Shown here piece by piece: positions 58,044 through 64,000 of a DNA stretch of 64,000 nt. The notes beneath the pieces are model-generated. The model saw only the letters and a program-made list of their open reading frames with translations. It was not told the origin of the DNA and ran no database searches. Position numbers and translations under genes: made by a program. Every line of letters begins with the position of its first letter. Position 1 is the first letter of the stretch. Origin of the DNA: Fragum whitleyi (Eukaryota; Mollusca; Bivalvia; Cardiida; Cardiidae); assembly GCA_948146395.1 (NCBI GenBank), contig OX411548.1, positions 39,337,737 through 39,401,736 on the forward strand. The letters are read 5' to 3'.

Positions 58044-58471
58044 GGTTAACAACATTGTGAAATTGACAAGACAAATGATTTTGGAATGGAATTGAATGAG
58101 TGTGTGGAGTTTTGAGTGAAATTAAAGGGAGATAATTCAATATCACAAGTTTTCTTCAGGATGAACAAAATTAGCAATATTGATTACCCCCCCTTTAATA
58201 AAATAAGCATACATGTTCAATGAATAGATTTCCATGTCTTCACAAACGCGTTAATACGCTTATGAAATTCAATTATATCAGTGAAATAACAGACTTTTAT
58301 ACTGATTTTTATTTTGAATGTAGTAGTTGATCTTTAGTTCATCTTGAGTGGTTCTGGAGCATTTTTGAATGGTTTGAGTGAGTGGTTTGGAATGAATGTA
58401 TGGAGTGCAGAATAAGTGATTTTAAATGTTTTTGATCAAAAAGAGTGTCAATTTCAGGATGTAATTAACTG
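58044..58471. repeat. Family L MITE, copy 2
   Basis: The ends 'ggttaacaacattgtgaaat' and 'gtcaatttcaggatgtaatt' are inverted. The interior follows copy 1 (40229-40660): 'tttgagtgaaatt', 'agggagataattcaat', 'gatgaacaaaattagcaata' and 'gagtgagtgg'. Confidence 0.75.
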
Positions 58472-58552
58472 TAGACTAGTTACTATCAAGCCATCAATGG
58501 AATCATACTGGTAAATGTATCTCTTTTCTTCAGATGAAGGGTATATATTTTT

Positions 58553-58571
58553 AGGGGGGGGGGGGGGGGGG
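58553..58571 (+). repeat. Poly-G tract with adjacent TGATA repeat
   Basis: About 18 consecutive G are followed by 'tatgatatgatatg'. Low complexity. Confidence 0.85.
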
Positions 58572-58786
58572 TATGATATGATATGAAAAACAGAATTATG
58601 TTGTAAGAATACATATACATAATTACATTGGTAGATTTTGTTTCATTCCCCCAATCAAAGAAATATTTTCTTCATTTCTTATGTATTTTTGACACAGAAT
58701 TATTCTTATCAATAGAACTACTTTGTGTGCAAGCATACATGAAAATTTGAATTGGAAATATCACTCAATCAGAAAATAAGATTTTT

Positions 58787-59308
58787 TTAACTTACCTGAG
58801 CACATCGCCTCAAGTTGAGCTTTTGTGATCAATGAATGTCCGTCCTCTGCCTTGTGTCGTCTGTCGTCCTGCGTCAATAATCTTAGTGATTACACTCTAG
58901 AGGCCACAAATATAGCCCAATGTTCATGAACTTGGTGAGAATGTTGGCCAGGTCACAAGGATGAACCCTGTCAAAAATGGGGAGGATCCATGCCAAATCA
59001 CAGGCAAAGGGGCCTTAATGACAATTTTCTTGTTAACACTCTAGAGGCCATAAATATGGCCAATCTTCATGAAACTTGGTCAAAATATTGGCCAGATTAC
59101 AAGGATGAAGCCCTATTGAAAATGGAATGGATCCATGCCATATCACTGTAAAAGGGGCCTTAATGACAATTTTCTTGTTTACTCTGGAGAGGCCACAAAT
59201 ATGACACAATCTTCAAGAAATTTGGTCAGAATGATGGCCAGGTCACAAGGATGAACCCTATTGAAAATGGGAAGGATCCATGCTATATCACAGGAAAAGG
59301 GGCCTTAA
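58787..59308 (-). mobile_element. Tandem-core element A10, part 1
   Basis: On the plus strand it starts 'ttaacttacctgagcacatc' (3' terminal hairpin and inverted repeat), then the GTCY tract. At least three A4-type units follow ('aggccacaaatat', 'gaaacttggtcaa', 'aggggccttaatgacaattt'). It is interrupted at TTAA 59305-59308 and resumes at 63901. Confidence 0.8.
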
Positions 59309-60179
59309 AGAGGTTTCGCAATCAAATATGATTGCACGTTTAATGCATAAAATATACTTTTAAGATGACAATGAAATGATTCCGGTTAAAATCCGTTGCC
59401 TAGTTATCGAGTTATTAAGCATCAAAGTATTGATTTTTTACCTGTAAAAAGTTTGTTAATTAGGGTTTACCTAAACTTCCGGTTTTCCTCAAGAGGTGCG
59501 CGTGACGTCATCCAATTGAATGATAAAGACTACGGGCAATCCTGCTGGTTTATATATATAGTTAATTTGGTTGTTTTTGTAACCAAAATCTTTTTTTGTT
59601 TTCGACATCAATTTCAATTGAACGAGTTGAATACAATCATTATAAATACAGACGAGCAAATATCTGTAACAGTTGAAATATTTCTATAAGTTGTGAAGAT
59701 TATTAAGATTTAAAACCCATTCCTGAACAGAGAATATTAGCTTTCAGATGGCTATTGCAGTTATTTCGATTTTTCGCTTGACAAGCCCTTATTTAATTAT
59801 AACTTTCGAATTTTTAAACAACGGAATGCTAATTGATTGACGCAAAATCCTTTCGTAAAATATAGAATGTAATAAAAAAAAAAGAAAAAAAGTGGAAATA
59901 CTATATAGATTTTCATGGCGCAAAAATATTTTCACTATTAGGACCGATAAATAAGATTGAGAAGCAGATTGATAAATTAACGTACAATACATGCTAAAAG
60001 GTGAAGTAGCCAATGTTTAACAGATGTGCCTTGTAAAAAAATGAGAGTTTAAGCTGGCGGTCTGGTTCTCGTGACTGTAGTTACAGCATTCGATCGACTT
60101 CTTACACTTCTTCGATGACTAAAATGGACTCGTTTACAATATATCCCTCGAAACATGAATACATTTTCTATATCTTAAG

Positions 60180-60290
60180 GGTGGATGGATGGGTGGATGG
60201 GTGGATGGATGGATGGATGGATGGATGGATGGATGTATGGATGGATGGATGGGTAGATGAATGGATGGGCGGACAGGCTGTCGGACGGTG
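60180..60290 (+). repeat. GGAT microsatellite
   Basis: About 18 copies of GGAT/GGGT in 60180-60253, then interrupted units to 60290. The serine-isoleucine-histidine-proline frame on the minus strand is an artefact. Confidence 0.9.
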
Positions 60291-61789
60291 AACTAATAAA
60301 CGAACTGATGAAAGATTAAATGAATCAAACGATGACTTTAAAAGAATAATTATATTGACGGATGGAAGACTAACTGTATTGACGGATGGACGAATAAATT
60401 GAGTGACATATAGAATGATGCTCAAAAAGTCAGTTCTGTGACATTATTGTCAAATTGATGGTGGAAAGTAAGAGTGATTGATGAGAGGTCGAACGAATAA
60501 GGATGGATGTATGGGGCGAAGATTGAATTAAAAAAAATGTATATATATTTCTAACTCCATAAGTAGGTCTTGGAATCAGTGTAACGTCAGTTTTTACATT
60601 TAATTAAAGCCTATGAGTTTTTTGGGGTTTTTTTGCGACTGAAAGCAAACAGTATAACAACGATGTGAAAACTTAAATCTCACGCATTTTTGGTTGTTTA
60701 TTTGAAATAGCCGTGTCAAAAAAATAGGCATAATCAGTGGCATATGATATGGGTAATTGATTTGCGCATCGTCACGGTCTGATCAACGAAATTTTGGCAC
60801 GTGGTATTGAACGTTGCGTAAGAATTGGCTATCTTTATGATCCTTGCACGTGTGATTAGCGGTTAATGTTTTAGCATAGATATAGATGACGCATCATTAT
60901 GGTCAGATCAAAGAAAATTTGGATTGTCAATGGCGCAATGTGAAAAAACCCAGATGAAAGTAAAACCTTTTTAACACTTGCCTAGCGGCTAATTTGATAA
61001 TCCGCGTGTTGATAAAGCTTTAGAGAGGATTCGAATAATAAACAGTTATATAACTTAAAAAGTTGTATCATGTGAATTATTTGCGATCAGTAGCACACTA
61101 AACTATTTTCTGATAAATCTGGGTATCTTTTTTTTTTTAAAGATAAATAGGAAAGAACATTATTTAATGGTGATGGTTAAGATTGATAATCAGAACTGAT
61201 TAAGACAAAATAAAAATGTGATTTTCGGTGATCGAATGTAACTCGTAGTTAGCGGAATTACGGATTAAACATAAGATTAGAAAAGTACACAGTACACTCC
61301 TAAAGGTAAGATATATAATTTTTGTTCATGAGGGACGAAAATGTCGTAAAAACAGATTTTTACAACCTGATTTTTAAATCGTACTGCGAAGCAGTAGATT
61401 TATATCTACCGTTTTCCAGAAATCCAGTCTGTTTGACCCACTACATTTTTACCATTATCTTCTGAGCAATGTGTTCAAACCAAATTATGCGTTTTCAAAC
61501 ACCGAAGAAACGGCCTTTTCAGTCACAATCTACAAACTTTGTTTATACCTTATTTACTTTTCGACAAATAGAGAAGAGGCTAATACAAAATTTGATGTAA
61601 TTTTCGCTTTTAGTAATTACCAGTTAGTATTTTCAGTGTTTATAACAAGATTTTCGGTTGAGTAAAGGAGTTGAAACGTACAATAGGTTAACTGTATAAT
61701 TAATTTGTAGCACTTACAATATTACTGCTCTGAACTTTCTCGAACGGTCATTTACCAGTTGTAGGGCTGACAACCAATCAAATTCTGTT

Positions 61790-63080
61790 ATGATTATCAC
61801 TCGGTCAAAACCCACGCGTAAATTCAGACCACGTGGTATAGATGCAAATGGACATCGTCTGCTCGAAATGTGTCAATTAACTTGTTTATCATTAGTCAAT
61901 AGTCGTCTGCACTCAAACAGGGAGCGTGGGAAGTTTACTTTTTTTCGCATGTGTTAACAAATAGAAATAATTTTGTAATTTTGAAATATTTGATTTCAAT
62001 GAGCACTCTGATCACGCTCCAATCCTATTTTCATTAAATTCAATTTTGAGTATGAAGAAAAATTATTCAACAACAAATAAACCGACAAAAACATACGATA
62101 AACTGATATAGGGGTAAGTTCATATCGGACTCGGTTTCGACCCGATTAACCGGGTTTCCACCAGAACGGCCTCGGTTTTGATGTCATTGTAACCTTACAA
62201 CCTCGACGCTTCTGATCCTGGGTCAGGCCGGTGTTACTTGGGTTCTAAAATGGCGTCGAGAATAGTGCACAACAATTCGATTACAAAAAAATAAATATTC
62301 TCTATTACTTTAAATAACAAATACTTTTTTCTTATTTTATATAGTATTTTGCACGAGTTTATCACATTTCTTAATGGGATAACGATATTTCATGGTAAAT
62401 TAATTATTGTAGCGGTAAATGAGAAGTTTGTTTACTACCACCAGTGGGTAACTCCGTTCACATGAATGTCTTTTCTGCGCATGCATATTACAGTCAATTT
62501 TAGATTATTACATCATCTCACGCGTCTCTCGGGCTGCCATTTGAATTTCCCCTAGGATAGCAGCAAGAGCGATCTATTTTTAGAACAACTCATGAATAAT
62601 CATAGAGTGCTGCTAGATTTAATCGATTTGTCAGAAACCAAAGATATAAATAGCATAGTTGGCGATTTCACGTGTTTCTTGAGGGAAAATGCATTTACAG
62701 TATTTGGGAAAACCCAATGCTTGAAATACAAACATGTTGGTAATCAAAATTGTAAATAGTTTAATGAAAAATGTTTGTTGCTAAACAGGCTTTTAAACTC
62801 TATAGAGAGAAGAATAATATTAACAGACAAGCTTTTAGCTTGGCGCGTGCTCATTATAACAACGTAAAAATCTGCTAAGAAATAATTTAGACTAGCAGAG
62901 GGCTATCGAATCAGCAAACTTTCAAAATCGTACCCACGAGGTTGGATGAGCTGGCGATGTCCTCGAAAAGATGGAGTGTTAAGACAAAAAACTCACAAAT
63001 TTAAAGATTTTACCAACTTTTATTGTCCAAATTTGAGCCCTTTTGATTGGCGAACTATTGCACTATCCCAGCCTCTCAAT
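61790..63080 (+). pseudogene. Decayed LINE endonuclease and linker region
   Basis: Scattered frames read DANGHRLLEMCQLTCLSLVN and GKFTFF, then FDFNEHSDHAPILFSLNS (the SDH motif of AP endonucleases). Further on come LNNHRVLLDLIDL, QAFSLARAHYNNVK and, after frame changes, a stretch like KLSK...PR.WMSW...KTHKFKDFTNFY, which in LINEs links endonuclease and RT. Many stops and shifts are present, and the lineage is different from the CR1 at 37-44 kb. It lies inside the TTAA transposon. Confidence 0.6.
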
Positions 63081-63900
63081 GATGTACGATTTACAGTGCT
63101 GACAGCACTTTGATTGAAATTTGGGGCGCTCAATGGCCTTGTCTAGTTTCATATGTCTTTTTCGGCTTTCATTATTTGATATATATATTTTTTTTTAAAA
63201 AAAATCAAAATATTGATAAAAGTATTATCATGCAAGGATAAAATTTTGATACATTTGTCATATTTGAAGGAAAATTAGAAATGCGTAATCCAATCACTTA
63301 GGAATTGAGAATTTTCCCCTTTTAAGTAACAATCGTTATCTAAGCCACCCAATCCCATTTTCTATGATCATCATTGATAAATTCCCCGAAGTTCCCAATA
63401 GAACAATATGATCCAAAGTTATTGAATTCCTTTTGCTAACTTTCACAAAGTTGAGCCGCTGTTGTTGCTGATTATGTTCTTTCGGAATCACGTGGAGAGA
63501 TTTTCATCGGCTGTTGAGCAACCAAATTCCACACATGATTTTCGTTCCAAAATGATTTCAAACTCTTCTACCCCTTACGATTGTGACATATTTATCCTAG
63601 ATAAATGAACTGAAGATAAAAATATGTTTCTTCTATTAAATTATATGATCAAATACCGATAAATCGATTAGATTAAGTCAAATCATGTACAATGTAAACT
63701 GGTCGCTAAAAACGACTCAATTTGTTGACGTCACTTCCGGTTTTACCTCGCGTTTGATAAAATCGCCCAGGTGAGAAAATAGGTTTTTTGAAAATAACAA
63801 TTGGTGTTTACTTTTTTCGATAAAAACAGTTGATTATATGGATATTTCAAGCCTTTTTCTTTTAAGAAATATCATTGTTGTGTTGCATTGCAGAATCTCT

Positions 63901-64000
63901 TTAATAACAATTTCTTGTTTACACTCTTAAGGCCACAAGTATGGCCTAATCTTCTTGAAACTTGGTTAGAGTGTTGGCCAGGGTAAAAGGATGCACTCTA
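63901..64000 (-). mobile_element. Tandem-core element A10, part 2 (runs off the window)
   Basis: It continues the A10 unit after the TTAA insertion: 'cttgtttacactcttaaggc', 'cacaagtatggcctaatctt', 'gaaacttggttagagtg' and 'ttggccagggtaaaaggatg'. Confidence 0.8.

Larger units (their letters stand above)
59309..63900. mobile_element. 4.6 kb TTAA-flanked transposon inserted in element A10
   Basis: TTAA lies on both sides (59305-59308 and 63901-63904). The ends are imperfect inverted repeats: AGAGGTTTCGCAATCAAA and, on the reverse of the right end, AGAGATTCTGCAATGCAA. Removal restores the A10 unit ('ggggccTTAAtaacaatttc', compare 'ggggccttaatgacaatttt' elsewhere). Both ends carry a GACGTCA and a 'cttccggtttt' motif 150-200 bp inside. 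The interior holds a GGAT microsatellite and a decayed LINE. No transposase was recognised. TTAA suggests piggyBac or Kolobok. Confidence 0.78.

Noticed and set aside
60168..60425. Histidine-proline-serine repeat protein
   Set aside because: It is the translation of a GGAT microsatellite.

Overview
This 64 kb window is animal nuclear DNA, very probably from a bivalve mollusc. It is AT-rich, genes are split into short exons by kilobase introns, and it holds a secreted C1q-domain gene of the kind expanded in bivalves. It is saturated with small repeats whose layout matches the bivalve pearl / Drosophila INE-1 (Helentron-related) elements. The species assignment is inference.

Left half (1-36.4 kb, minus strand): the first nine coding exons of the origin recognition complex subunit 1 gene (ORC1). 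Exon phases agree from the start codon at 36335 to the left edge. They encode about 576 residues: the BAH domain, a long basic linker rich in S/T-P sites, and the entry into the AAA+ ATPase, which continues beyond position 1. A perfect E2F-type site lies 21 bp upstream of the ATG. The introns are packed with transposons: a ~9.55 kb element with >1 kb inverted repeats in intron 4, a ~4.8 kb inverted-repeat element in intron 1, many tandem-core elements, and small foldback, piggyBac-type and other MITEs.

Middle (37-44.8 kb, plus strand): a near full-length CR1-type non-LTR retrotransposon with a 2A-like motif, PHD finger, AP endonuclease and reverse transcriptase. It is disabled by one frameshift, one stop and two nested insertions. 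One insertion is a 2.6 kb DNA element with a TA target duplication and the other a 1.4 kb tandem-core element, and both have readable boundaries.

Right part (45-64 kb): a C2H2 zinc-finger terminal exon (minus, 46.0-46.3 kb); a three-exon C1q gene (plus, 46.6-51.2 kb) with an apparent 1-nt frameshift in its coiled-coil exon; a tRNA-derived SINE; a CR1 3' fragment; a 2.37 kb long-inverted-repeat transposon with a perfect 9-bp target duplication; and, to the right edge, a tandem-core element split by a 4.6 kb TTAA-flanked transposon.

The most unusual theme is that at least five repeat families with unrelated sequence share one blueprint. It runs: AACAAG start, short hairpin, subterminal inverted repeat, tandem ~145-170 bp units, GACR tetranucleotide tract, 3' hairpin carrying the other half of the inverted repeat, then TAA. 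Three of these 3' ends lie within 20 nt of ORC1 splice donors.
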